The position numbers and the translations under genes were made by a program. A stretch of DNA of 64,000 nucleotides from Tillus elongatus (lineage: Eukaryota > Arthropoda > Insecta > Coleoptera > Cleridae), in assembly GCA_964006375.1 (NCBI GenBank), contig OZ023265.1, positions 112,423,084 to 112,487,083 of the forward strand, read 5' to 3'. Shown in pieces: positions 32,057 to 43,073 of this stretch. Position 1 is the stretch's first letter, and each line of letters opens with the position of its first letter. The notes under the pieces were generated by a model that was not told the origin of the DNA, ran no database searches, and saw only the letters and a program-made list of their open reading frames with translations.

Positions 32057-33817
32057 CAGGCTGGCGCTTTGAAAAGGAAACAGACCGATTTGCGTCAAGA
32101 GAATTTCTTTTCTTAAGAAACGCTGAAACACGTCAATTTTAATATTCAGGGAGACATGTTTTGACATAAAACTCAACTTTGTCACATCAACCCCTTAATG
32201 GTGGTGATAACAACCCTTATATATTAAATAGGGAATATGGGTCGAGTGTTGCATCATTTGAAAGCTCTTTCTTTTCTGAATTCAGCACACTAATTTCTTT
32301 GGAAGTTTTATCAACTTGTTTAAAAATTATTCACAGTTGGAGTTGCAAAAACGTATTTCATTCATTGTGATAAGAAATTCACTAATTAGCCAATTTTTTG
32401 TTAAAAAAACTAAAAAACAAAACCAACCGTTCAAAAATGTTTATTCAGTTAAGTAAGTGTTCAAATTTTTGACCAGCAGCTTCCATACAAAAGTACAAAT
32501 TTCGCTCAAAACGAGCTCTGACATTCTGGAGCATTTGTGGAGTTATTAGACGGCATTCTTTAACAATGCGTCTTCTTAATAATTCCAGAGACTCCGGCTC
32601 TGTTGCGTAAATTCTACTCTTTAAACGGCTCTATAGAAAGAAGTCTAAAGGAGTTGAATCCGGTGATCTAGGGGGCCACTCAATAGCACCTCTACGCCCA
32701 CAACATTGTGAAAAATGCGGAGGAGCTCCATCTTGTTGAAACACTAATTGATTTTCTTGATAGCGATAATTATTTTCAACAAAGTCAATTAGTAAAGGGT
32801 AAGCGATATCGTCTAGTAACTCCAAATACGTTTCGCCACTCAAATTGTCATCAAGAAAAACTGGTCCGATTAAATGGTCTCCAAAAACGCCAGTCCAGAC
32901 ATTCAATTTTTGTGGAGTTTGAGTGTCGACTTCGTGAAAATTTCTTGGATTATTATCTGCTTAATAACGACAATTATGATGATTGACTGTAGAGTTTAAT
33001 AAAAACGTACCTGAAAAACAGATATTGAACAGAAAGTTCCCGTTATCAGCTATTGGTGCAGGCATAATTTCACAAAAGTCCAGCCGCCGATTAAAATCAT
33101 ATTCATTCAGTTCTTGTACATGATGAATTTTATACGGGTGAAGTTTATAATGCTTCAATATTCGCTGAATAGTTCTTCTTTTGATGTTTGAATCAGTGGC
33201 CAATTTTCTCGTGCTCAAGGTTGGGTCTGCAGCAATTTGTCCTAAAACTTTAATCTCAGTAGTCTCATTTCTAACCGGAAATTCACGTTCAGGATGCCGT
33301 TTTTTGTTGGCTACTGAACGACTTTGTCGAAACTTTCCAACTAACTCCAAAATGTATTTTCTGTTAACATGTCTGTTCGGATGTCGTTCATTAAACAAAT
33401 TTGTGTTACCGTTTGCACAGTCATCGTCTTATTCCGCTAAGAAATGTTCTAATAGTCAATTTTTTGTTTACAAACCAACAAAAGATTGACAATCAGCACC
33501 TTTCTTATCTAAATGAGTGAAATGCCTTTTTGCATCTTCAACTGTGAATAATTTTTAAACGAGTTTATAAAATTTTCAAAAAACTTTGTGTGCTGAATTC
33601 AGAAAAGACAGAGCTTTCAAATGATGTAACACTTCACCCATGTTTCCTATTTAAAATATAATGATTGTTATCACCACCCTTAAGAGGTTGATGTGACAAA
33701 GTTGAGTTTAATATCAAAACATGTCCCCCTCAATATTAAAATTGACGTGTTTCAGCGTTTCTTAAAAAAATTCTCTGGACGCAAATCGGTCTGTTTCGTT
33801 TTCAATGCGCCACCCTA
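32057..33817 (-). mobile_element. Mariner-like element with about 325-bp terminal inverted repeats
   Basis: The left end CAGGCTGGCGCTTTGAAAA and right end ...TTCAATGCGCCACCCTA are flanked by TA (32,055-32,056 and 33,818-33,819). The inverted repeats continue inward for about 325 bp: ACAGACCGATTTGCGTC, AACTCAACTTTGTCACATCA, TTTCTGAATTCAGCACAC and TTTAAAAATTATTCACAGTT all occur in mirror order at the right. That is much longer than the roughly 30 bp usual for mariner. It is inserted in the Jockey ORF1 relic. Confidence 0.9.
32460..33398 (-). pseudogene. Broken mariner-like transposase
   Basis: The minus strand from 33,398 gives an N-terminal helix-turn-helix (HVNRKYILELVGKF), a second one (STRKLATDSNIKRRTIQRIL), and LHPYKIHHVQELNEYDFNRR. 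The DDE domain follows: NVWTGVFGDHLIGPVFLDD, VFQQDGAPPHFSQ (second Asp), WPPRSPDSTPLDFF (third Asp), then ITPQMLQNVRARF. Breaks: the first Asp motif is lost (ICFSGTF where F-S/T-D-E is usual), an in-frame stop follows CRY near 32,963, and another follows LDFFL (32,631). It cannot make an active enzyme. Confidence 0.88.
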
Positions 33818-34210
33818 TATACCAGTTTATACAAAACATAAAAACATCAAGGAAATTAGGGCCGTTAGAAACCGCACTTTTAGAGAGGCTGAGAGTTTAG
33901 AAAAAAATTCATTCTACTCTGGGGCGTTGACATCTAACCGTTTCAGTATCTTTGCGAGATTGGATGAGTTTCCCACCCTACCAACTCACAACTTATCTCA
34001 ATCCACAACAGTTCAAAAACCTGTCCCAACAAACACAAAATAAGTTTTAGTAACAACAATAATCACCAAAAAAACGAAAGGCATGTAGGTCTCCCTCCCC
34101 AGATATGTTCAAGGTCATTATCACAGCCGATAATTACTAACCGATATAGGAGGGATTTTTTGGAATACAAAAAAATAGTTAATCAGGTTGTCCCATTTAT
34201 AACTCAAATA
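33818..34210 (+). pseudogene. Jockey-type ORF1 relic, segment 3
   Basis: After the mariner element the frame reads YIPVYTKHKNIKEIRAVRN, RTFREAESLEKNSFY, then RFSIFARLDEFPTLPTHNLS, matching the region after the knuckles in Jockey ORF1. The main frame stops at 34,043. A shifted frame continues with NRYRRDFLEYKKIVNQVVPF up to about 34,205, where an H-family copy abuts. Confidence 0.75.
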
Positions 34211-34213
34211 ATT

Positions 34214-34430
34214 AAAAAAAGTTGGGGACGCAGCAAGTGCGTTATAGTAGCGAATTTTTATAAGGATTGTCCACTATTATTTTACGGCATATTAGTAAAG
34301 TTAATACTTTAAATTTACACAGACCTTGAATATCGATTTTAGAGGTCCTAGTACGCGCACATTTAAAGAATTCTTTTGAAAGTGTTACCATCCATATCTC
34401 TCTATTATTAAAAACCATGCGTTCTAACTG
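34214..34430 (+). repeat. Family H copy, short form without microsatellite
   Basis: The 5' end GGGGACGCAGCAAGTGCGTT is at about 34,214. It then jumps directly to CAGACCTTGAATATCGATTT, TAGAGGTCCTAGTACGCGC and ATCTCTCTATTATTAAAAACC. The middle and the (TA)n core are deleted. Confidence 0.7.
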
Positions 34431-34459
34431 CTTTTGAGAAAAATGTCCAAAACTCAATT

Positions 34460-35560
34460 TTCTATGAAGCTAAAGAATTAAATTTTGCTATATCTGTAGA
34501 TGGTGTAAGTCTCCTTAAAAGAAACTTGTATGACAAATGTCATTAAAGTTATACAAAAGATTCCCAGAAGGACACTTAATTCATATTAAACAAGTAAATT
34601 ATTTGCCAAATTATAAACGTAGCAGTTATTTTTCTTATTAATCGTCAGTATGATTTCGTTTTAGTCAGCCTAATCAAACCGTTTTTTTCAATATCAACAA
34701 TAACAAAATTATAATTTCAGACTCAAAGGTGACAAACTTATTTAGTAATTTTAAACAAAAATGACATCTTGTTCAAAACGTATGAAATCTGAGCACTATT
34801 GTTTCTCCAAATGTCAAAATAAAACTTAAAAAAACATATATTCATCAAACTGGATTCGGTCGCGTAATATTCTGCTTAGGAGGGAAGCACGGTACTCCCT
34901 GCGCTATCTAGGCACGTGTCAACAAAGGTTTTATTTGCGTTATACCTTAGATCGGCTTTATGCCCGGGGTATTATATTCAAAGTATACGTAATTAATTGG
35001 AGAATTAGTAGAATTACCATTGAAACACACCCCAAGACTGTTTATGACGTCTTATGTTTAAGTTTAAAGATGAAAGAAATTGTTTTAGAATCATTTTTAT
35101 ATAAACTTGGCTTTATTTTGTTTACATTTCTAGTACCTATATTATAAGACAGCATAATATATCTATGCTGCGCTAAAACTGTATGTGAGGCCGCTCATAA
35201 AGCTACAAATATAGTGGTTTTTAATAGTTGATTGAATCTCCCAGTTAAATAACGATTACCTGGCAAATTTTTAATTTCATGTCGTCTATCATTTTCCATA
35301 ATTTCAGGATTGTTGGGTCGGATAGTACGTATTATACATGGTATATATTTAGTTTGGTCAGCGTTGACGTATGGTTTATATATAATATACCTGTTGTATG
35401 AATCAATCTACGCGTGGCAGTTAACTACTCTGTCTGTCAAGCATTGGACTTTAACCACTAAGTCGTTTCAAACGCATGTCTTTTATTTTTAATTTGGAAA
35501 AAACTATAAATTTTGTGTACCAAATTACTTGAACTTCACAACATAGGTTTGTTTGCACAA
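34460..35560. other. AT-rich spacer with no recognisable gene
   Basis: Frames at 34,935-35,147 and 35,310-35,492 are hydrophobic with no motif I know. Confidence 0.5.
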
Positions 35561-35569
35561 TTTCTAGCC

Positions 35570-35905
35570 ACATGTAAAGTATCATTCCAGTTACTCTGAG
35601 ATTTACAAAAATATAGCGTTTTGAAACAGTTTTCCCCGATTTTCCACCGAAAAAACTTGAGTATCAAGGCTGATTAGCGAACTCGACCTCGATTTTCGGC
35701 CAAACTTTCTGTCACCTTTGATTGAAATCAGGTATCGCTCGGATACATACATATATTGATATATAACCATATAAAAATGTTAACGGACCTTGGTTTTGGG
35801 TTCTAGGTATCCAAATTCGTGCTCATCTGAAGAAATTTTTCCGAAAGTTTTTCATCGTGATCTCTCTAAAAGCGAATTTTTCTTAATGAAAATTCGTAAA
35901 AACGA
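35570..35905 (+). repeat. Family H copy, diverged
   Basis: Contains TTTTCCCCGATTTTCC, TGATTAGCGAACTCGACC, CGGACCTTGGTTTTGGGTTC, GTGCTCATCTGAAGAAATTT, and the terminal hairpin GCGAATTTTTCTTAATGAAAATTCG-like sequence at about 35,873-35,898. The microsatellite position has only a short ATA-rich stretch. Confidence 0.65.
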
Positions 35906-36089
35906 TAGAAGGTAATATTGCTGAAAAAATTGACATTTCTGATGTAAAACAATCCCTAACAAATATGCTACCACGTATCTCCTACGGTAGTGACATTGAT
36001 TCGGAATTATATATAAAGGACATTACTGATGACAATGACGACAGTAAATCAACATAAAGATAAACTTAGAATAATCCAGTGGAATTCAC

Positions 36090-36400
36090 GCACAATTTTG
36101 CAGAATGAACATAATCTCTCTTCCACAGCATACATCCGACGATCTACAGCACCTTGACTCAAATGAGCTGGATGATATAGCTCCATTCAATGAATTTGCC
36201 ATTCCTGACAAGTCTAAAAATTCTGAAGAAATTTGTGGTATTTGCGGTGAGTTTGGTCGCGATGAGAAAATATGGTATCGATCAGTAGCGGCTCGTGCCT
36301 TAATGCATTGGGGGTGCGCAGAAATTAAAATTCGAAATTTTTGTCGCCGATGCCATACTTCCACACGTATTGACGATGTGGAAGTAATAAACTTTATCCT
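36090..36400 (+). pseudogene. Tigger/pogo-like relic, second copy of the deleted form
   Basis: Reads ISLPQHTSDDLQHLDSNELD, DIAPFNEFAIPDKSKNSEE, then EICGICGEFGRDEKIWYR. The junction between the LQ-LD block and the LDDIAPFN region is at the same place as in 15,170-15,220, so the deletion predates dispersal. Just after IWYR the expected sequence is replaced by CAGTAGCGGCTCGTGCC..., which recurs at about 36,812. Confidence 0.7.
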
Positions 36401-36429
36401 AGGGATCAGCTTTTTGCAGATGTGTGACT

Positions 36430-36718
36430 CCTGAATTTGGAGCAGCTCTATGTTAATGCGAGTTCAGTGTGGATGTATGGTAATAGAGATACATATAGGT
36501 GTGTGTACACCTAACATATGATACAGGAAAGATATGAGTTGGATAAACGTAAAGAAGCGGTAGGAAAGGGATATCTTCGATACCGTGGATTAAATTTTAT
36601 TGATAGCTTGCCACACCAGATTCAGACTGTCCATACTAGGCAAGTATATAGAAAGCAAGTGAGAGAGTGGATGCTTAAAATCACAAGAGAGGAAGTGTGT
36701 AAATTTTTGAAAGTGTGA
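36430..36718 (+). pseudogene. Probable non-LTR retrotransposon C-terminal scrap
   Basis: The frame ending at 36,718 reads KGYLRYRGLNFIDSLPHQIQ and RKQVREWMLKITREEVCKFL. The Y-R--N-FNSLP...K--LK-WL pattern is usual at the C-terminus of non-LTR reverse transcriptase proteins. The assignment rests on that short pattern only. Confidence 0.4.
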
Positions 36719-37012
36719 ACCTTAATACGGACGATTCTTGTGTGCGAATGACTGTATGTGCGAATGGGCATGTGTGTTTGGGTCGGTGCGCGTGTTTGCG
36801 TATGTGTGTGTCAGTAGCGGCTCGTGCCTTATTGCATTGGGGGTGCGCAAGAAAAAAAGGGCTCCCCTCTTTTTCCCCCGAAAATGTATTATAAAAAAAA
36901 ACCTACTTACTAAACCTAATAATTATTAACTACTTACCAAGTTTTCCTCTAGTTAGTTATAGGTTATAGTAGTTAAAAAGTCCTTTTCTTTGATAATTAG
37001 TAACTAACTATA

Positions 37013-37117
37013 TAATTTTAAATGTGTTGTTTGATATAAAGACATAACAATATGTGATCTTTTTCATTTTATACCTCACGTATATTTTCAATTTTATTAT
37101 ATTTATTTATATGCTCA
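37013..37117 (+). repeat. Direct repeat R, left copy
   Basis: ATAATTTTAAATGTGTTG, CATAACAATATGTGATCTTT and ATTTTATACCTCACGTAT are repeated with about 80% identity at 40,862-40,965, on the other side of the transposon. Confidence 0.75.
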
Positions 37118-37172
37118 TTTACTCGTCTATTAATTTATATATTTACACACGGCAAAGCGTATGTAGGTTAGC

Positions 37173-40100
37173 ATTATTCGATGGGTTTTTGACAAAACAT
37201 CGTAAGCGACACACAGTAAATTTTACAGGAACCAACTTTTTTTATAATTGATGTCGTTCTCAGACTATGAGTAATAAAAATGTTTGTAACACTTTTGTTT
37301 TGTAAATATTAATTGAATTTTCGTATTGAATTTGAGAAAACGAATTATTTACATTAATTTTTGCTACTTACGATAATTTGTCAGGCATTATGTTACTAGA
37401 TTTTTGTCGCTTACGATACACATACGATGTTTAGTATATCTGGCAATTCTCGTTATAATATGGGAAAAATTTGTATTATGTAACGCAAAGGCTGTTATTA
37501 TTATTATTATTATATTAATAATTATCATTATTGTTATTATCATTATTTATCAAACGTTAAAAGTGCAGAATTAAACTAAAACATTTGACATTGCGATGCA
37601 TGACCATTAAAATAGTTATAAATAACGTAAAGGCTATTTTTCTTATCATTTATTGAACACGTTAAAAGTACAGAATTAGACAAAATATTTGAACTAAAAT
37701 ATTTGAACAAAAACATTTGTACTAATACATAAATTTATTTGAACTAAAACATTAATTACAATGGCATTAAAATTAAAACGTACAGTATCACACAAACTTT
37801 AAAATGGCAGTACAAATACAAGTTTAGACTTTCAATTCTCTTCACGAATTTCGTCTTCATTATCAGTCTCAGCCAAAGTATCTGGAACATCAACCGTCGC
37901 CACAAAGGATTTGTATTCGTCCCAATATCTATGGGGTACTACTTTTTTTTCACACAGCTCCATAAGATTTTTTAATTTCAATTCAGAAATTGGCAACGGA
38001 GACGAATAAAGGACATCTACTGCTTTTGGTGATTTTTTTGATCTACGACCTAATAACAAAATGTGGTTAACTTGATAGAATTAGATTATGATAGAGTTTA
38101 CAAACCTTTAGACTGTGATACAAGGGATACTGGTAAAACGATCTTTTCCACAGAATCGGAGTATGAGTATTTTATGTGTATGCTATCCTCCCCTTTCTTA
38201 AAATACGCTATTCTGAGTTTACTTATTTTGAATTTCTGTCCATCATTGGTTTTATTACTACTCAGTAAATTCTCTGCTGTTGTTTTCCAATCTATAAAGT
38301 CAGAATATTTCATGGAGATAACTTCAAAGGGTCTTGGGTGAACTCTAGCATTGGAAATCAATGTAGCCCATTCTGATGGCGCCCAAACAATACGTTTAGA
38401 AATGAATCTTTCTATCGTAGCATGGACTGCATCCACGGGCATGTAAGTATGCCCTGGAAGGAGAAATACGGATTTTATGTCTTGTATATTTTTCGACGAT
38501 TTTAAAAACGTATATATCATAGCCAAAATAGCCTTATTTCTGTTCTGACCAGAACAACTGTCGCAATAAAGCGCAACGGCCTGAACATTTCCTCTCTGGT
38601 CAATCATTTCTAAATATTTATTTATGATTGTGCCTACTTCGTTTGATCCTCGATTGCCGTCAGCTTCACCCCATACATAGCAAAAGGTGTTCCTAGTTCC
38701 ACTTTCATATACAGTCTCGTTGTACATAGCATATTTTCGGGAGTAATATAACATCATGTTTTCGCCATGTGGCGTGTTCAAAACTTTTTGTAAATCGAAA
38801 CTAGCACATACAAAACTGTTGTCTTCTTTTGCCAACTTTTGGTCAGACAGAAAATTCTGTTTACTCTCATTTTTATCTCTTACATGTGCCTCGTAATCAT
38901 CCACCTCTTCTTCTGTAAATGTAAGTCCATTATCTTTTCTTGTTTCGCAAACTGAACACTTATCTTTCTTAGGAAGATGGAAACCAAGATTAAAATCTTT
39001 ACGAAAAATATTTCTAAATACTTTCAAGGACACTTTGGTCGTGACATTAAATAATTCTAGTTGATCCTTTACAAATATTCTATACAGGAAGGACACGTTT
39101 CTCATTTCCGCTGGCAAATACTTTTTTGTTGTACTACCTCTGCAGTAGTGAGACGGAACTGCTGGTAGCTTTTTTATAAAATCATGAACACTTTTTTTGT
39201 CCTCCTGCTTTGTTTTATGAGGTGGATCATGTTTCCCTCTCTGATCAGTCTTAGCAAATTTTTCAGAAAATGCATTGTCTTTAGTGTATCTCAGAGTCAT
39301 TTGCGAGATGCATAGTGTTTTTAAAAGAAACTTTTGGCAAACTTCGACTTCAGTCCCATTCCATGAGAGAAAATATTTAAAAGTTCTATTCCGCCTGCTA
39401 TTTTCGGTAGTTACGCGTCTTCGTTTAAGAATAGTTTCCTTAATGCAGGATAAAAGCCAATCCCGCTGTCTTTGATGGCTACCTAGTCCCCAATAAAATT
39501 CGAAAATGTCATGACGCTGTTGTTCTGTAAAGTTTTTGGCGCATGAGTTTTGACAATTTCTATTTTTGCATGGATTTTCCTGTACTGATTTTAAAGCTCC
39601 CAAACACTTTTCAATTTTTTTTATTTTCTTTTTGTTAGCTTTTTTTGGTTTTCTCAACCCAGATTCACCAACAGTACTCTTTTCAACGGTATCTTCGGAA
39701 TCGGAACTTGAATAGAAGAAATCGGAATCCTTTTTTTCATGAAACGAATAATCTGAATCAAACCTCTTCAGTTTTGTACTTTTTTGGACAGGTTCTGACT
39801 CGGAGTTGTTTGATTCCGAACTTGAAGAATAATTTACCAGCCTTCTTTGCTTATTTTCCGGCGCCTTTTCAACTAGGATTTCATCGATAACTTCAATATT
39901 ATCATCAATGTAGTTTTCGAACTCATTTAAAATAAAAGTGGAACCCTCATTCAATACATCGTCTAAATTGTTGTCCAATAATACAGTGGCAGAAACAGTA
40001 CTACTTTCATTCTCTAAAAATACAATTGGCATGCTGTCTATATCATCAAGAATTGTTTCAAAGTGCTTCTGATTTGGTGTAGTATTATTAGAGGGACCGT

Positions 40101-40867
40101 TGTCAGTAACATGTTCATTTAAGGAGATATTATTTGAGATGATGGTCTTACTTTTAACATTTGCAGTATTTAGATTCAAATGATTTATAATATTAATATT
40201 ATTTTCCACGTTTTCTAAACTGTTCGACCTTTTTTGTTCTACTTGCATCTCTTTTTGACTTTGTTGTATTCCCATTAATGCTATTCTATACCTTTGTGAA
40301 GAAGCCATCATCTATAAACGGTTTAAGTTAGTGTGATTATCGACAAATAACTAAAATTATGGTACTTACCATGGTACTATATTCTATTCCACTAAATTAA
40401 TATTATTCAATTCAAATTTAAACCACAAAAACACTAAACCTTGAACACAATCAAATCGTACAAATTTCGTTACGTGCAGACACTTACGATGACTCTACTA
40501 AACTGAAATCATTAGAATAACGCATAACAGCTCTTAAACTCGGACTGATGCGCAGTGGACAAGAAATAAATGGTCACTAATAACTGTCGTATGTTCTCGC
40601 TAGTTTATCGTAACCGACGGCGCTTACGATTCTCTGTCGGGAATACATCAACAGTTACGATAGTTTTAGGTATAATTTAAACACTGTTAGACAATATTGT
40701 CGCATACGATAATATACAAAACGATAAAATTCAGCGAAAACAATAGAACTGACGTACGATATTGTGTCGGGATGATCAAGTTTTACCCAAGGAATCGTTT
40801 AGACCAAAAAACACAATTTTGGTAAAATTGTCGCTTACGATGTTTTGTCAAATATCCATCGAATAAT
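37173..40867 (-). mobile_element. Apparently complete 3.7-kb DNA transposon with 38-bp TIRs
   Basis: The left end (37,173-37,210) begins ATTATTCGATGG and ends ACATCGTAAGCGAC. The right end (40,830-40,867) is its inverted copy with 36 of 38 positions matching. One intact minus-strand gene fills most of the element. The motif TTACGAT/TACGAT recurs near both ends (about 37,370, 37,409, 37,420; and 40,487, 40,631, 40,659, 40,705, 40,754, 40,834). No clean 4-bp target duplication is visible; TA or AT could be read because the ends are palindromic at the border. The gene resembles the transposase of the decayed element at 29,175-31,805, whose duplication is AAAT. Confidence 0.88.
37832..40311 (-). 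CDS. DDE/D-type transposase, two coding exons, about 807 aa
   Basis: Exon A is 40,311-38,106 and exon B is 38,049-37,832, joined across a 56-bp intron (38,105-38,050; donor GTTTGT, acceptor TTATTAG) in phase 1. A further 58-bp intron may lie upstream (40,369-40,312; ATG directly followed by GTAAGT, acceptor TTTATAG), adding one Met. The N-terminal 250 residues are acidic and Ser-rich (DSDYSFHEKKDSDFFYSSSD) with a basic cluster (KKANKKKIKK). Then come a Cys motif (CKNRNCQNSC), FTEQQRHDIFEFYWGL, and HYCRGSTTKKYL. C-x2-C occurs in KKDKCSVCETRK. Likely catalytic blocks: FDLQKVLNTPHGENM (D), ALYCDSCSGQNRNKA (D), PGHTYMPVDAVHATIERF (E). From memory, such proteins are annotated in insects as DUF7869-type or uncharacterised. 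The order of blocks and the TIRs make a transposase the best reading. No frame breaks seen. Confidence 0.85.
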
Positions 40868-40956
40868 TTCAAATGTTTTGTTTGACATACAAACATGACA
40901 ATATGTAATCTTTGTCGTTTTATACTGCACGTATCTTTCAATTTTACTATATATAC

Positions 40957-40965
<9 letters not shown>
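40862..40965 (+). repeat. Direct repeat R, right copy
   Basis: TAATTTCAAATGTTTTG, CATGACAATATGTAATCTTT and TTTTATACTGCACGTATC match 37,013-37,117. This copy touches the transposon's right TIR, whereas the left copy lies about 55 bp from the left TIR. Confidence 0.75.

Positions 40966-41018
<53 letters not shown>
40945..41018. repeat. (CATA)n then (TA)n microsatellite
   Basis: A short run of ACATACAT units followed by about 48 bp of TA repeat. Confidence 0.95.
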
Positions 41019-41385
41019 TTGTTTTACTTGAATTTTAAGATTGAATGAATTTTATGAAAATACGCCAGAATGCCGTACTTGATAGATGCAAACTTACAAA
41101 TTTTGACTAAATAATTTAATATACTTTAAAATGTCTAAATGTGAGATTCTATTCACGAGGATCTAATCTATAGTAGTTATATTCCTTCTACTAAAAATAT
41201 ATTTTAGACTATATTCAATTATCGTTGTTTGAATTACGTAATATTTTGCTGTATACAAATCAATAATAACATTGCTTTAAGAAAGATAATACGATCCTGG
41301 CGCTAAAATAAGCGATTACTCATGTGATTCGAGAACAGCATAACTGTATGCCGAGTTCCACCATGGTCTGTTAAGCTGGAGCGAT

Positions 41386-41634
41386 GTGAGCAAGGTCAAA
41401 TATTCTAATCTTACAGCATCAAAGGGCCGCCCTACAAGATTCAGTGCTGGCTCATATTATGCTGTGCTGCAAGTGTGGAATTTTAAATCGCACAACGGGA
41501 TTGCTTATTCGGTCATTTTTGACGAAGATAGTCGATCATTTCGTATTGAAGTTTCCCATTTAGGTAGAGTGCCGAAAAAAACACCCCGACGCAGGACTGT
41601 GTATATGGATGTATATAACGTCGGCAACCATTAA
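41386..41634 (+). CDS. Unidentified open frame, possibly an exon fragment
   Basis: An 82-codon frame with protein-like composition (RPTRFSAGSYYAVLQVWNF, GIAYSVIFDEDSRSFRIEVS, then a basic stretch PKKTPRRRTVYMDVYN), with no tandem or simple repeat. The same frame is open upstream to about 41,356 (AEFHHGLLSWSDV). I recognise no family. No flanking splice signals stand out, and no neighbour suggests a role. It may be a piece of a mobile element or chance. Confidence 0.3.
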   Translation: MSKVKYSNLTASKGRPTRFSAGSYYAVLQVWNFKSHNGIAYSVIFDEDSRSFRIEVSHLGRVPKKTPRRRTVYMDVYNVGNH

Positions 41635-42356
41635 CACACTATACTTCTTTTGATTCTGTATTAATGGCTACCGATTCTGCGATCCTCGATATACTAATTT
41701 TGTTTGTGTAGAATGCAGGAGGTAAAAAAATAAAAATTTATGAAAATATAGCATATCAAAAATATTAATTTTTCCCAGCAGGCGGCAGTGCGTGCGCACG
41801 GGCGCACTTATTGAGGAGCCGCCCTTGATATCGATGCACAAATTTTTCGAAAGTCTCACCATCGTAAGCTCTGTGTTAGTGAATTTTCTTATTTGCGTGA
41901 GACACTTAACAGCTTATTGAAATTGCTCTAAAAAAACCTCAGCAAAATATGTCTTGTGATAACACAATTACGCACCTTAATCTAAATCACTTTCTATTAC
42001 CTACGCAAACCTTAAACACAATTTTCATCTTGTAACGAACGCTGGTGAAACCAAACTCAAGGATTTAGAATTCCTTTAGCGATATTTGAAAAATACATAT
42101 CTTCTAAACGAATAGACCGAATTTCAAAAATAAAAAAGCAATGTATATGGAAAGAAAAGATCTTTTTAGCGAGATATTACATGACTCCTATTCCCATTTG
42201 AGAAAAATTAGAGAGGACACCCCCGCTTAGGAGGGTAAAGTTTGGCCTATTTCGTTTAAGGTTACCCCCTCACAAGCAAACTTGACGTGTTTCAGGTTGT
42301 TTTCGACAAAATATTTTCCTTGTAGTTACGGCTGCCAGCTCGTTTTCAATTGATCA

Positions 42357-42358
<2 letters not shown>
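41635..42358. other. AT-rich spacer; H-family 3' scrap at about 41,835-41,885
   Basis: TTAGTGAATTTTCTT at about 41,874 matches the H hairpin's first arm. The segment at 41,780-41,826 (GCGCACGGGCGCAC...GAGCCGCCC) loosely mirrors the GCGGCTCGTGCC sequence at about 36,817. No genes. Confidence 0.4.

Positions 42359-42432
<74 letters not shown>
42359..42432. repeat. (TA)n microsatellite
   Basis: About 74 bp of pure TA repeat. Confidence 0.97.
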
Positions 42433-42436
<4 letters not shown>

Positions 42437-43073
42437 CATAATCGACATTACATATTTTTGTTAGTTATTATTTTTATCAGCAACATCTCTACAACATTTT
42501 GATCAAACTAATGTTATTTATACAAAACGAAAGTCATAAATATTTTCCTGAGATGTATTTGTTAAAGGATCTTGCTTCAACCTTTAAGCGGCACCTTTGT
42601 GTATTACAATTAAGATGATTTATAATTTTAAGATCATTTAGCTCACGCTGTTTTTTGTTTATTGCATAATTATTATATCAATAATTAGTTTCAACTTACC
42701 TAAATGCCCGGAGTTATATCGTGAGCAAGAAAATAAAATAAAATCTTATTTACTGAATTTCAAAATAAACCAGTAAGAATATTATTCAGCCAAGAAATCC
42801 CTTAGAGATTGAAGTAAGTTCTGAAACTTTAAGTTGTTTTTTGTTCGGCTTTTTAACCAGAAACCGGATATTAGAAGCTTAAGTAGTGGCCATTCGGCAA
42901 AAGCATTTTTACCACAAAATAAGAAGTTTATCACACAGCTTTTGTGTAAGTTTGTGAGAGCAGCTTAAATTTAATGAGATGGCAAATCGCCCCTCTGTAA
43001 CTATTTGTTCTTGTTAAAACGCTTTTCATCATTTTCTTGTCGCTCGCATCCTCATGGGTGTTTTTTGTTACAG

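Noticed and set aside
37832..38059. A separate small gene at the 3' side of the transposase
   Set aside because: A GT...AG intron of 56 bp joins it in frame to the upstream exon; it is the C-terminus of the transposase.
43037..43073. An upstream extension of the neuroligin exon
   Set aside because: The preceding bases form a pyrimidine-rich acceptor ending in TTACAG, and the extension does not match the family.
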